Assembly (NCBI RefSeq): GCF_963678635.1
Contig: NC_087064.1
Coordinates: 78,906,512-78,970,511 of the forward strand
Direction of reading: 5' to 3'
Length of the DNA stretch: 64,000 nt
From: Symsagittifera roscoffensis
Taxonomy: Eukaryota > Xenacoelomorpha > Acoela > Convolutidae
Part shown: in pieces, positions 41,579-52,509 of the stretch
How the letters are laid out: each line of letters begins with the position of its first letter
How positions within the stretch are numbered: position 1 is the first letter of the stretch
Notes under the pieces: model-generated
Database searches by the model: none
The model's input: the letters and a program-made list of their open reading frames with translations, nothing else
Told to the model about the DNA's origin: nothing
Translations under genes and position numbers: made by a program

Positions 41579-42427
41579 GTTGGAATTGATTTGCTATATA
41601 TGTCCCACATCATACCATTCCAAGTACCCATCCCATGTTTTTTGGAATAACATTTTTGGCATTATTGTTACAGGAGTCATTAGTTCAAGGGGATCAAAAA
41701 CTTGTCCCAAGTTGCCTGCTATCAACTGGCGAGTGATTATAGGTGTTCGAATCCTTCGGGCAAAGCTAATGAGCTGCTCTCGATCAAAGTAGATGAATTT
41801 TTGTGTCTCTTTCTACTCTTTTTAGCGCAATTTAGCTAATAAGAGGATGCTGGGTGGAATTTTGTTTGTGTTTTCTGCACACTGAACAATTTTGATGTTT
41901 TACGTCCGGAAATATCTTGGGGCATAGTTGAAACGCGTCTTTGCTTTTAAGGGGTCTTCGTTTTTGATTTTTTCTTTTTGAAAATTTCGTCGAATTTGAC
42001 CACATTATGGCTCTTGTGAAGTCGGCTACTTTTTGCAAATAATCTTTGTAGGAGCTATCTGGATAATTCCTGTCAGGGTAGGAAGCTTGAGGTGTGCTGA
42101 TAGCTGGTTTGCTCTCTATTCTGATTTTTTGATCAAAAACTTCGTCCAAATTTGGCCAGTTTTTGGATTAAATCTATCTCAAAACTTGTAAATTTTTATT
42201 TTGACTCTAATTCATGTGTAGTCGTGTTATGGCAATCATGCTGAATTCGACTGTCAAGGCTCTTCTTTTTCTTTTTTAGCTTGTTTCAAGCATTCGGAGT
42301 CGAACAGAGTGAGATTTGGAACCTCGTGTAATCTGTCTTATAAACACTTTGATCGTTGCCAAAACTCGGGCATCTTCTGGAATTCGTATGCAACCGATCC
42401 TGGATTCAAGAGTTACCTCTCTCCTTG

Positions 42428-42832
42428 TCATCTGGGGGCCTGAACTTGGCCACCTTTTTTAAATTTTTTGGCAATAACTGTAATTGCTTCAAAATCAACA
42501 CTCGAGGCTTTTGAAGGCTTGATAAGGTTTGCGGTGCATTGGAGAATGCCTAGAGGCTTCACTGAGTCCAGTTTATTTGTACAGCGGTACTGGAAACAAT
42601 CGGAAACTGAGTGCCAATTAAGCCCAACAGTTTTGACGCTGTGATCATTTTCTGCTGAAAAACGATCTTCGTTTTCATGCAACTTGTCGAATATATTGTT
42701 CATGACAACCTTGTTTTTGCTTGTCTGCTTCCGAATGTGGTGTAGCCAGGCTTTTTCCAGAGTGAGCGTGACCTTCTGGCGCATTCTATTGGTTTGTTCC
42801 CCAGTATCTGTACCACCAAGGTAGTCGTCCAC
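42428..42832 (-). pseudogene. BEL/Pao reverse transcriptase fragment, copy A
   Basis: The frame begins MDDYLGGTDTGEQTNRMRQK, the catalytic x-DD block and the following conserved stretch of BEL/Pao RT. The rest of RT is broken upstream and downstream. Confidence 0.75.
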
Positions 42833-43117
42833 CTAGAAAGACTCACGAATTGCTAGCTTTGTCTGTTCTTCATCTATTGTGTCGGCGGTGTGTGACAAGA
42901 TTCGTATGGCGTGATAGCTACTTAAAGCTATATCTTAGATGGTACTAGTCATCAGGTAATTCTCATTTGATTCCTCTTCTTCTCTTCTCCAGTAGAAATG
43001 AACTGATTTTCTGTCATTGTTGTGTAGTTCCATCAGATTCTGTGACTTCAGAATGTGTAAAGACGGATAGTCCAAGCACTAGATCAATTGTGCTGGTTTT
43101 GTCGAAAACTGGATTTG

Positions 43118-43402
43118 CTATGTTGTAGTTTCTGACATTCCATAAATCTGTGGCTGTTTTGATGTTTGGGTGTTTTGATGCTCGTGATCCGTGATGTTTT
43201 CGAACACTGCACAAGAAACTTGGAAATTGTTACGAGATTTTGGTAGAACTGTGTGATTCATTCGACCATGGGTAGACATAGGTTTCTTCTGCTTCACTCC
43301 AAATATGCGATTTGGAGCTTCTGTTGGTTTGATGCTAAGCCGGTGCATGGCCTGTAGGGTAATGACGTTCGTCTGAGCACAATTGTCAACGAGCGCACTC
43401 AA
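43118..43402 (-). pseudogene. BEL/Pao protease-like fragment, copy A
   Basis: ALVDNCAQTNVI resembles the retropepsin-like motif (ALLDSGS-type) that precedes RT in BEL/Pao polyproteins; here DN replaces DS/DT. The fragment ends where copy A has lost about 485 bases relative to copy B. Confidence 0.55.
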
Positions 43403-44458
43403 GTGATGAAATCGACCGTACTGAGATTGAACTTTGACGTTTGCCGTTGGAAGAACTGTGATAGTTCCAGTTCGGTTGATTTGAGAAACATCGATTGTCG
43501 CTGTGAGATGAGGACTGGGCTGACTAGAACTACCATGAAAAGTTGTATCATGCTTCTTTTGACTTGTCTTGCACAGTGATGCTGAAGGACGTTGCTGGAT
43601 GCCGTGGCAACAAGCAATTGAAGCACATCCTAATACTGGTCAAAAAAAATTTTTTTTTGACGTTGTCCTCGATCTGTATTTCGCACACTGCCATATTGGA
43701 TGCCGTTCTTGGCAGGTTTGAGCTTTACACTGTGGTAAAGAGAAGCCATTCTTATGAGATCGGTTCTTTTCTGTCAATAAAATCTTCTGCGCACGCTCTG
43801 GCTTATGGGGTATTCAATGAGATCCTTCATACACCTTTAAAGACCTGACTCAGTTGTCTAATAACACCATAAACCGATCAAAGTCAAGAGCTTCAGTCCC
43901 ATAATTTGCAGTTTCTCATGCTTCTGAGATTCAGGATCGAGACTCTCGAAGAGAAGAAAATGCCTTAAACCGTATTCTTCTGACCTTCCGAGTGCCTTGA
44001 TGGACCGCGAAGTCTCATTCAAGACTGTGTGTAGCTGACGAAGCTGAGAGTCATTGTCCGTTTGAACTGCAGCGGATCCGTAAATTCGTGACAAAAGCTT
44101 TCGAAGAGTGACCCGATCTTTTTGTGTCTCTGCTCTAGCATTTGAAGCGCTACTTTCTAGTTCCTTTCTGTCGTCTCCAAGTTCATGATGAGCTTAGAAG
44201 AATGGCTCGTCAAGCAATGTAACATTCGCCCAGACTTAACTCAGTGTTGGAACGTAGAAAAACTAATTATTGACGACTGGCTGTTGTCCGTTTCCTTAAT
44301 TCTACTGGTTTTTAATCGTCTTGACCTAGCCAGTTGTTTTTCTGATGATGTATGGGCCATGTATTGAGTTAGCATTTTCAGGCCATCAGCCAATCGACTT
44401 TTGATCAGCTTTCGTTTACATGTCAGAATAACCACATCGTTGGGTCTGGGATCCCCAA
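43399..44458 (-). pseudogene. BEL/Pao gag remnant with primer-binding site, copy A
   Basis: Frames at 44435-44241, 44094-43858 and 43626-43399 together look like a decayed BEL gag. The first (CKRKLIKSRLADGLKML) is the charged N-terminal helix region. Directly below the LTR the minus strand reads TGGGGATCCCAGACCC (44457 downward), a plausible tRNA primer-binding site. Confidence 0.55.
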
Positions 44459-45108
44459 ACTAAGTGAAAACTATTAAAAACACGGCTGGAAAACCAAAAT
44501 TATATATGCTTTTAGTGACAGTTAAATACTGAATCAATTAGAGTTGGATCGACTCTTTTCTCGACTCTAAATACTCATGCTCTGAATTACTAAAAAAGAT
44601 TCTTGGAGTCAATTCAACCCGTTCGGGGCATTACAGCAGTTAAAATATACCGTTAATGTCTCTAACAGTCTCGGTGCACTGGGCCTTCGATTCCGTCCTC
44701 TCCCGGAGATAACGTCGCTATTTCTCTGATTTCGTGGCCCGGGAGTGTTCGGAATCCTCCCGAATGTCCCACTGGACCTTCCATCTATAGAGGCACCTTA
44801 TCGTGTCTCGTTCTCACGATAAGAGTCTCCGTTTCATTCTACATTTCACTCTAATTTTTGACTGAATTTCGTCTGTGTCACGGTTGTTGTTACTGTTGTT
44901 GTGTTTTACCTTCTATTTCCGGTCAAAATGGACGTTTTTCGTATTTCTCAGAAAGGTTCAAGTTCAAATCGAAATTGTGAAATATAAAAAAATTCTTTAA
45001 CATTTTAAGCCTCCTTTTTATCACAATTTCGGTGCTAAGGCCTTTTATGTTCCTTTCGACGTGCATCGGCAAGTTCGACCGTGCCAATACGGCGGAATGA
45101 CACCTAAC
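44459..45108 (-). repeat. BEL/Pao LTR shared by the two copies (about 650 bp)
   Basis: It is nearly identical to 50514-51164. On the minus strand it starts at the purine stretch GTGAGGG of copy B and reads (G)TTAGGTGTC, and ends CACTTAGT just before a primer-binding-like TGGGGATCCC. The short terminal inverted repeat GTTAGGTG/CACYTAGT supports these boundaries. It serves as 3' LTR of copy B and 5' LTR of copy A. Confidence 0.75.
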
Positions 45109-46040
45109 CCTCACGTGGCTATCGTTTCCGGCATCTACATTTTCCACAATTTCAAGTGGCCATGATAAAAGGAGTTATCATCATCAGTTATGTATACTAG
45201 ATCTCACGTTTTCAAGTTTTGTTTTTCTACACTGTTCTTGCGTACTTGCATAGCGGTTAAATATTCAAAGGTATTTTTCTTCCAGATTTCTGCAATCAGT
45301 TTGTGCTGGTTGTTTAATCGTTTTTCGGGCATTTTTTTTTCAGTAAGCTCATCAATAGTAGGATTAGCAACACTGGGCAATTGACTCGACTTGAAGCCAT
45401 TCAGCAGCATTGATAGAGTAAATGGCACAGTGTCTTTGGCATCGTCCGAGACTGTTGTGATCGGTCTTGAGTTTAGTATATCTTCTAGCTGACAATGCGA
45501 TATGTACATCTCATCAAGCTTAAGTTTTCCTCCCTTGCCCATTGTCTTGTGATAGACACAATTCATTAAATTAACGGCAGCTTCCCACATTCCTACGAAG
45601 CTTGGAGCCCTTGCAGGTATATTAGTTGAAACCTAAGTCTCGAACATGGTCAGGGAGGCTGTCTATTTTGTGTCTATCCATTAGAAGTCTCTTCACTTAA
45701 ATTATCTCGGTGAGTGATCCAATGAAATTGGTTCCATTATCGAAGAAGATATGTTTGGGGAATTCTCGTCGAGCAATGAACCTTCTGATAACCAACAAAC
45801 ATTCTTCTGTGTCCAAGGTTTTTGAAATATCCAAATGGATTGCTTTAGTAGAAAAGCAAATGAAAACTACTATTTAACACGTGAATAGTTGATCGGCTTC
45901 CTTTTAGTAAATTGGTCCTGCTAAGTCGATACCAACATAAGAGAATGGCTGTGATGGGTTGACTCTCTCACGGAGGTAATCTCCCATCAGCTGATTCCTT
46001 GCTCTACGATAGAACCTGAAGCAAGTTCCCTATAATTGCT
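45109..46040 (-). pseudogene. BEL/Pao integrase remnant, copy B
   Basis: The frame 45590-45204 keeps LEDILNSRPITTVSDD. The N-terminal zinc region and catalytic core are broken upstream. Confidence 0.7.
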
Positions 46041-46044
46041 CGCT

Positions 46045-46599
46045 CTATCGTCTTGACTCGTATGATTCAGAACTACTGCCGAGTGTAGCAACATAGGCTT
46101 TCAGTCCACAGCATAGCTGAACATTGAGACTATGGCGGATCACAGTTCTCCAAAATTGAGTGTTCAGAGACAAGATTATCTGAAATTTTGCTTTCTCGTT
46201 TAGGAAATCAACTTTTAGCAATCCATCATCGTCTATGAATATGTATACTTGAAGCAGGTTGGATTTCCGGCTAAAATCTTGTCTGTTTCTTATTTCTTTC
46301 AATTCTTCGTCGAAATGCTGCTCCTGATTGTCTCGGTCGAATAGGTCTACTCCTAACTTTCGAAGCTGATTACAATAGTCGATGTTCTTCTTTAGAAGTT
46401 TCAGAGCGATTTTTGTGACTAAAACTCCTATGCGTAGAGCTTTAGCAAAGGATCCCCATCGTTCCAAATCGATGAACTCTTCGCTCTTTTTGTCTGCCCG
46501 ACGTTTAGTTGCTTTTGTTGCTTGCATGGTTTCCTCCCCGCCAGCTGCCTCAGTGAGCAGGATGGTTTCGTCGAATGACCTTTTCGTTCTTCTCTTCAT
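46045..46599 (-). pseudogene. BEL/Pao linker, copy B
   Basis: A 184-codon frame that differs from copy A at only a few residues and ends in the same stop. Confidence 0.6.
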
Positions 46600-47173
46600 T
46601 TATTTCACGAGTTGTTGGCTGAGAGGAATAGAAACTTCATTTGTTTGCAACCAAGAGGGCTCTGACCACCAAACCTGCAAATTTTGTAGTTCAGCTGCTG
46701 ATACTGCGTTGTATGATCGGCCGGGTTTGATGAGCCGGAAAATGTTTTCATTTGTCGGTTGGTAGCATCTGTTGAACTTTGCAAAACTTGTGGCCACAAA
46801 AATGGAATACCTGTTTGGAGTTGATCTTATCCAGGCAAGTGCTATTGTTGAATCACTGCAGGCGCTGACATCTACCACAAATTGCAAAGTCTGGATTGAT
46901 TTCAAGACACCTTTCAGGAGTTTACAGCCCACACCAATTGAAAAAAGCTCAAGTCTTCGAAAGCAAGCTGTCTTCCTTGGTGCAAGTCGTGATTTGGCGA
47001 CTAGCTGAGAAGTGTGGTTTCCTGCATCTGAATTTGTTCTGGCATAGATAGCTGCTCCATGATCCATCTCCGATGCATCTCAGAAGAGATGAAGATCGAC
47101 TTGCTGGAAACTGTCCTTCGCCAAGTACCGAGGTACAGCCAGGGAAGACTAAATTCCTGAACAATCCATCCAT
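46600..47173 (-). pseudogene. BEL/Pao RNase H remnant, copy B
   Basis: The 155-codon frame (47067-46600) covers the end of RT and RNase H: LVAKSRLAPRKTACFRRLEL, then CSDSTIALAWIRS and WWSEPSWLQ. It is longer than in copy A because a one-base difference keeps the frame open. Confidence 0.75.
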
Positions 47174-48004
47174 GTTGGAATTGATTCGCTATATATGTCC
47201 CACATCATACCATTCCAAATCCCCATCCCATGTTTTTTGGAATAACATTTTTGGCATTATTGTTACAGGAGTCATTAGTTCAAGGGGATCAAAAACTCGT
47301 CCCAAGTTGCCTCCTATCAACTGGCGAGTGATTATAGGTGTTCGAATGCCTTCGGGCAAAGCTAATGAGCTGCTCTCGATCAAAGTAGATGAATTTCTGT
47401 GTGTCTTTCTTCTCTTTTTAGCGCAATTTAGCTAATTACAGGATGCTGGGTGGAATCTTGTTTGTGTTTTCTGCACACTGAACAATTTTGATGTTTTAGG
47501 TCCGGAAATATCTTGAGGCATAGTTGAAACGCGTCTTTGCTTTTAAGGGGTCTTCGTTTTTGATTTTTTCTTTTTGAAATATTCGTCGAATTTGACCACA
47601 TTATGGCTCGTGTGAAGTTTGCAATTAATTTTTGTAGGAGGTATCTGGATAATTCCTGTCAGGGTAGGAAACTTGAGGTGTGCTGATAGCTGGTTTGCTC
47701 TCTATTCTGATTTTTTGATCAAAAACAGTTTTTGGAATAAATCTATCTCAAAACTTGTAAATTTTTATTTTGACTCTAGTTCATGTGTAGTCGTGTTATG
47801 GCAATCATGCTGAATTCGACTGTCAAGGTTTGGTTGCTCTTCGTTTTCTTTTTTAGCTTCTTTCAAGCATTCGGAGTCGAACAGAGTGAGATTTGGAACC
47901 TCGTATAATCTGTCTTATAAACACTTTGATCCTTGCCAAAACTCGGGCATCTTCTGGAATTCGTATGCAACCGATCCTGGATTCAAGAGTTACCTCTCTC
48001 CTTG

Positions 48005-48409
48005 TCATCTGGGGGCCTGAACTTGGCCACCTTTTTTAAGTTTTTTGGCAATAACTGTAATTGCTTCAAAATCAATACTCGAGGCTTTTGAAGGCTTGAT
48101 AAGGTTTGCGGTGCATTGGAGAATGCCTAGAGGCTTCACTGAGTCCAGTTTATTTGTACAGCGGTACTGGAAACAATCAGAAACTGAGTGCCAATTAAGC
48201 CCAAGAGTTTTGACGCTGTGGTCATTTTCTGCTAAAGAACGCTCTTCGTTTTCATGCAACTTGTCGAATATATTGTTCATGACAACCTTGTTTTTGCTTG
48301 TCTGCTTCCGAATGTGGTGTAGCCAGGCTTTTTCCAGAGTGAGCGTGACTTTCTGGCGCATTCTATTGGTTTGTTCCCCAGTATCTGTACCACCAAGGTA
48401 GTCGTCCAC
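48005..48409 (-). pseudogene. BEL/Pao reverse transcriptase fragment, copy B
   Basis: The same MDDYLGGTDTGEQTNRMRQK start and the same terminal stop as copy A. Confidence 0.75.
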
Positions 48410-49031
48410 CTAGAAAGACTCACGAATTGCTAGCTTTGTCTGTTCTTCATCTATTGTGTCGGCGGTGTGTGACAAGATTCGTATGGCGTGATAGCTACTT
48501 AAAGCTATATCTTAGATGGCACTAATCATCAGGTACTTCTCATTTGATTCCTCTTCTTCTCTTCTCCAGTAGAAATGAACTAGTTTTCTGTCATTGTTGT
48601 GTAGTTCCATCAGATAGTGTAATTTTGTAGAATCGGAACCGGACAAGGATGTTGAAGAAGTCTGGTTGCTGTTTGACCCCAACAAGGTTCTTGGCTTCAC
48701 GGTTCTGTCGTAGCTTCTTTTCATTAGAAATGAATCGCTGGAAAGCTTTGCGTGCTGAGTGACCAATATCGGTTAATCATTCATTGTTGAATTTGTCTTA
48801 GTTCCCCTGTAATTTGTTGTTTGACAATCTCACCATAGCTCGTCTGGGCCATAAGTCGTAGTCTGATTGAATTGTCGGACACACTCAAGCTCGTTGGATG
48901 AGTGTAGGCATTCTGGATATGAGAGAGTATCTTCAGTTTCCCAGAATCTGTCAAATGTGGTGGACTGGCTGTCATGGATGTTAATTCCTCATCGTGGCGA
49001 GTTTCTTCGGGTTGTGACTGTGTGATCGGTA

Positions 49032-49457
49032 TCAGCGACACCTGAGATTGTCCAACCAAGGATCATGTCGGTTAGCAGTATAGTTCCTTCCTTGACATTC
49101 TGTGACTTCACAATGTGTGTAGACAGATATTCCAAGCAGCAGATCAATTGTGCTGGGCTTGTCGAAAACTGGATCTGCTATGTTGTAGTTTCTGACCTTC
49201 CATAAATCTGTGGTTGCGTTTTGGGTGTTTTGATTCTCGTGATCCGTGATATTTTCGAACACTACACAAGAAACTTTTAAATTGTTAAGAGATTTTGGTA
49301 GAACTGTGTGATTCATTCGACCATGGGTAGACATAGGTTTCTTCTGCTTCACTCCAAATAAGCGATCTGGAGCTTCTGTTGGTTTGATGCCAAGTCGGTG
49401 CATGGCCTGTAGGGTAATGACGTTCGTCTGAGCACAATTGTCAACGAGCGCACTCAA
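49032..49457 (-). pseudogene. BEL/Pao protease-like fragment, copy B
   Basis: A 141-codon frame with ALVDNCAQTNVI near its start. It is longer than in copy A and followed by about 485 bases (48615-49098) that copy A lacks. Confidence 0.55.
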
Positions 49458-50513
49458 GTGATGAAATCGACCGTACTGAGATTGAATTTTGACGTTTGCC
49501 GTTGGAAGAACTGTGATAGTTCCAGTTCGGTTGATTTGAGAAACATCGATTGTCGCTGCGAGATGAGGACTGGGCTGACTAGAACTACCATGAAGAGTTG
49601 TATCATGCTTCTTTTGACTTGTCTTGCACAGTGATGCTGAAGGACGTTGCTGGATGCCGTGGCAACAAGCAATTGAAGCACATCCTAATACTGGTCAAAA
49701 AAAATTTTTTTTTGACGTTGTCCTCGATCTGTATTTCGCACACTGCCATATTGAATGCCGTTCTTGGCAGGTTTGAGCTTTACACTGTGGTAAAGAGAAG
49801 CCATTCTTATGAGATCGGTTCTTTTCTGTCAATAAAATCTTCTGCGCACGCTCTGGCTTATGGGGTATTCAATGAGATCCTTCATACACCTTTAAAGACC
49901 TGACTCAGTTGTCTAATAACACCATAAACCGATCAAAGTCAAGAGCTTCAGTCCCATAATTTGCAGTTTCTCATGCTTCTGAGATTCAGGATCGAGACTC
50001 TCGAAGAGAAGAAAATGCCTTAAACCGTATTCTTCTGACCTTCCGAGTGCCTTGATGGACCGCGAAGTCTCATTCAAGACTGTGTGTAGCTGACGAAGCT
50101 GAGAGTCATTGTCCGTTTGAACTGCAGCGGATCCGTAAATTCGTGACAAAAGCTTTCGAAGAGTGACCCGATCTTTTTGTATCTCTGCTCTAGCATTTGA
50201 AGCGCTACTTTCTAGTTCCTTTCTGTCGTCTCCAAGTTCATGATGAGCTTAGAAGAATGGCTCGTCAAGCAATGTAACATTCGCCCAGACTTAACTCAGT
50301 GTCGGAACGTAGAAACACTAATTATTGACGACTGGCTGTTGTCCGTTTCCTTAATTCTACTGGTTTTTAATCGTCTTGACCTAGCCAGTTGTTTTTCTGA
50401 TGATGTATGGGCCATGTATTGAGTTAGCATTTTCAGGCCATCAGCCAATCGACTTTTGATCAGCTTTCGTTTACATGTCAGAATAACCACATCGTTGGGT
50501 CTGGGATCCCCAA
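49454..50513 (-). pseudogene. BEL/Pao gag remnant with primer-binding site, copy B
   Basis: Frames 50490-50296, 50149-49913 and 49681-49454 match copy A, including their ends. The primer-binding-like TGGGGATCCCAGACCC runs from 50512 downward. Confidence 0.55.
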
Positions 50514-51164
50514 ACTAGGTGAAAACTATTAAAAACACGGCTGGAAAACCAAAATTATGTATGCTTTTAGTGACAGTTAAATACTGAATCAATTAGAGTT
50601 GGATCGACTCTTTTCTCGACTCTAAATACTCATGCTCTGAATTACTAAAAAAGATTCTTGGAGTCAATTCAACCCGTTCGGGGCATTACAGCAGTTAAAA
50701 TATACCGTTAATGTCTCTAACAGTCTCGGTGCACTGGGCCTTCGATTCCGTCCTCTCCCGGAGATAACGTCGCTATTTCTCTGATTTCGTGGCCCGGGAG
50801 TGTTCGGAATCCTCCCGAATGTCCCACTGGACCTTCCATCTATAGAGGCACCTTATCGTGTCTCGTTCTCACGATAAGAGTCTCCGTTTCATTCTACATT
50901 TCACTCTAATTTTTGACTGAATTTCGTCTGTGTCACGGTTGTTGTTACTGTTGTTGTGTTTTACCTTCTATTTCCGGTCAAAATGGACGTTTTTCGTATT
51001 TCTCAGAAAGGTTCAAGTTCAAATCGAAATTGTGAAATATAAAAAAATTCTTTAACGTTTTAAGCCTCCTTTTTATCACAATTTCGGTGCTAAGGCCTTT
51101 AATGTTCCTTTCGACGTGCATCGATAAGTTCGACCGTGCCAATACGGCGGAATGACACCTAACA
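50514..51164 (-). repeat. BEL/Pao 5' LTR of copy B
   Basis: It starts TGTTAGGTGTC at 51164 on the minus strand and ends CACCTAGT at 50514. It contains stem-forming GC-rich sequence (CCGGGAG../CTCCCGG) near 50755-50800. Confidence 0.75.
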
Positions 51165-51269
51165 ATAGAGATACATCAGTTTTTAACTAATGACAGCTTG
51201 TCCTTGTCATGAACAGTTGATCGATATTGATCAATGAAGCTTAACCATGCAGTGGAATTGCTACTGAAG

Positions 51270-51548
51270 CTAGGCAGATTGATCTAGGCAGGGTTGATAG
51301 GCCGACTTGATGCGGCTATCATTCTCTTTGCGGCTTGTAGAGTGGCGAGCAGCCTTCTGTGTTGTCTGACATTGATCGAATACTTGATCGTATAGTGCAT
51401 CCTTGGTGATAGCGTCAAGCAATTTGGTTGTTTCATCGCTCAACTCGATTTGGGTACAGTTGAGGTTAGCACGAAGGTCACTGACTTGAGAAGTTTGCCG
51501 TTTCAGTATTCGCAGACAGTTTCTTTGAGCTTTTTTAAGCTTCTCCAT
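51270..51548 (-). pseudogene. Charged coiled-coil fragment, possibly BEL gag N-terminus of another copy
   Basis: A 92-codon frame (MEKLKKAQRNCLRILKRQ...) has the Lys/Leu/Asp-rich helical character of the start of BEL/Pao gag but lies upstream of LTR B, so it belongs to a different, truncated element or is unrelated. Confidence 0.3.
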
Positions 51549-51663
51549 AGCCGATAAAGTTTGAATTTCGCTAGTAGGCTCAGCCAGTGTGCTTAGTTTC
51601 CTTAGGTTATGAAGCGGACCAGAATGAATTCTTTGCGATAGCTGGAAAGTGGCTATCGTAGAG

Positions 51664-51990
51664 CTTAGTTTTTAACATATATTTGTTCATCTATTTATAT
51701 AAATTTTGCCTTATTTTTAATAAGGGAATTAATTCTTTTTTTGTTTGTTGTTTGTTTGTTTGTATGAAAATTGAATTAATGACGATTTATCTTGAACAAA
51801 AGCTTTTCGGAGGAATACTCTTCTGTAGATCTTAGTTTTTAACATATATTTGTTCATCTTTTTATATAAATTTTGCCTTATTTTTAATAAGGGAATTAAT
51901 TCTTTTTTTGTTTGTTGTTTGTTGGTTTGTATGAAAATTGAATTAATGACGATTTATCTTGAACAAAAGCTTTTCGGAGAAATACTCCAG
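51664..51990. repeat. Tandem duplication, 167-base period
   Basis: The stretch from CTTAGTTTTTAACATATATT to AAAAGCTTTTCGGAG(G/A)AATACTC occurs at 51664 and again at 51831, almost unchanged. Each unit contains several TTTG(T) repeats. Confidence 0.85.
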
Positions 51991-52282
51991 TCTTCAAAAA
52001 TCAAAGCCACATTGAGTGGAATGTAAAAAAGTAGGTTGTGAAAAACAATGATAGAGGGAACGAGAGACTGGTCATCAGTCAAAAAAGAGTTCTCTTCTGG
52101 AGTATACCTCTATGATGATTTAGTTACATAGGAATAAATTATCTTGCCATTTAAAACATGCTTTGCTGGCTCCAACACATATCATAGACAAAGGGTTTTA
52201 TGTGATGGCCAAATTTGGAATTTCGATTTCTTGCTGAACTTTATGCGAACTGCTAATCACTTTCAGATTTTGACCTGAGTTC
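51991..52282 (+). promoter_or_regulatory. Presumed 5' flank/UTR of the MON2 gene
   Basis: CTTTCAG|ATTTTGACC lies about 20 bases before the ATG and would fit a splice acceptor of a non-coding first exon. No core promoter element is identified. Confidence 0.3.
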
Positions 52283-52509
52283 ATGTTCTCGTTTGGACAA
52301 TCACAGGCCCCCAGTAATGTCTCTTCAGGGGCTCAAACTGGGGATCTCAATCTTAAGAAAGTTATTGAAAATTTCCTCACTGACCTGCGACTTACCGCTT
52401 CGGAGACTAAACGAAAATATCCTAACATCAAAGAATTATGCGACGCCTCCATCCTGAAAATAAGGAGCATTCAAACCAATAAGCCGGTCGACCTTGCCGC
52501 TGGTATCAG
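52283..52509 (+). CDS. MON2: MON2 homologue, exon 1 (N-terminus)
   Basis: This is the first coding exon of a MON2-like protein, a large Arf-GEF-related scaffold without a Sec7 domain that acts at the trans-Golgi/endosome in retrograde trafficking. The exon encodes residues 1-75 plus two bases of the next codon. KKVIENFLTDLRLTASETKR and the following KYPNIKELCDASILKIRSIQ match the DCB domain start of this family. The ATG at 52283 is the first in frame. The donor is ATCAG|GTAAAT at 52509/52510 (phase 2). Identification rests on this exon together with the four downstream ones, which join in frame in the right order. Confidence 0.8.

Larger units (their letters stand above)
39508..45108 (-). mobile_element. 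BEL/Pao element copy A, lacking its own 3' LTR
   Basis: The internal region (44458-39508) carries gag, protease, RT, RNase H and integrase remnants in BEL/Pao order. It shares the middle LTR (45108-44459) with copy B. Downstream it stops at the purine stretch GTGAGGG, exactly where the 3' LTR should start; the next bases are unrelated. Compared with copy B it lacks about 485 bases near 43035. It is frame-broken throughout. Confidence 0.8.
45109..51164 (-). mobile_element. BEL/Pao element copy B
   Basis: Full-length layout: 5' LTR (51164-50514), internal region, 3' LTR (shared, 45108-44459). Sequence is nearly identical to copy A, including many of the same interrupted frames, so neither could make a functional polyprotein. 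Confidence 0.8.
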
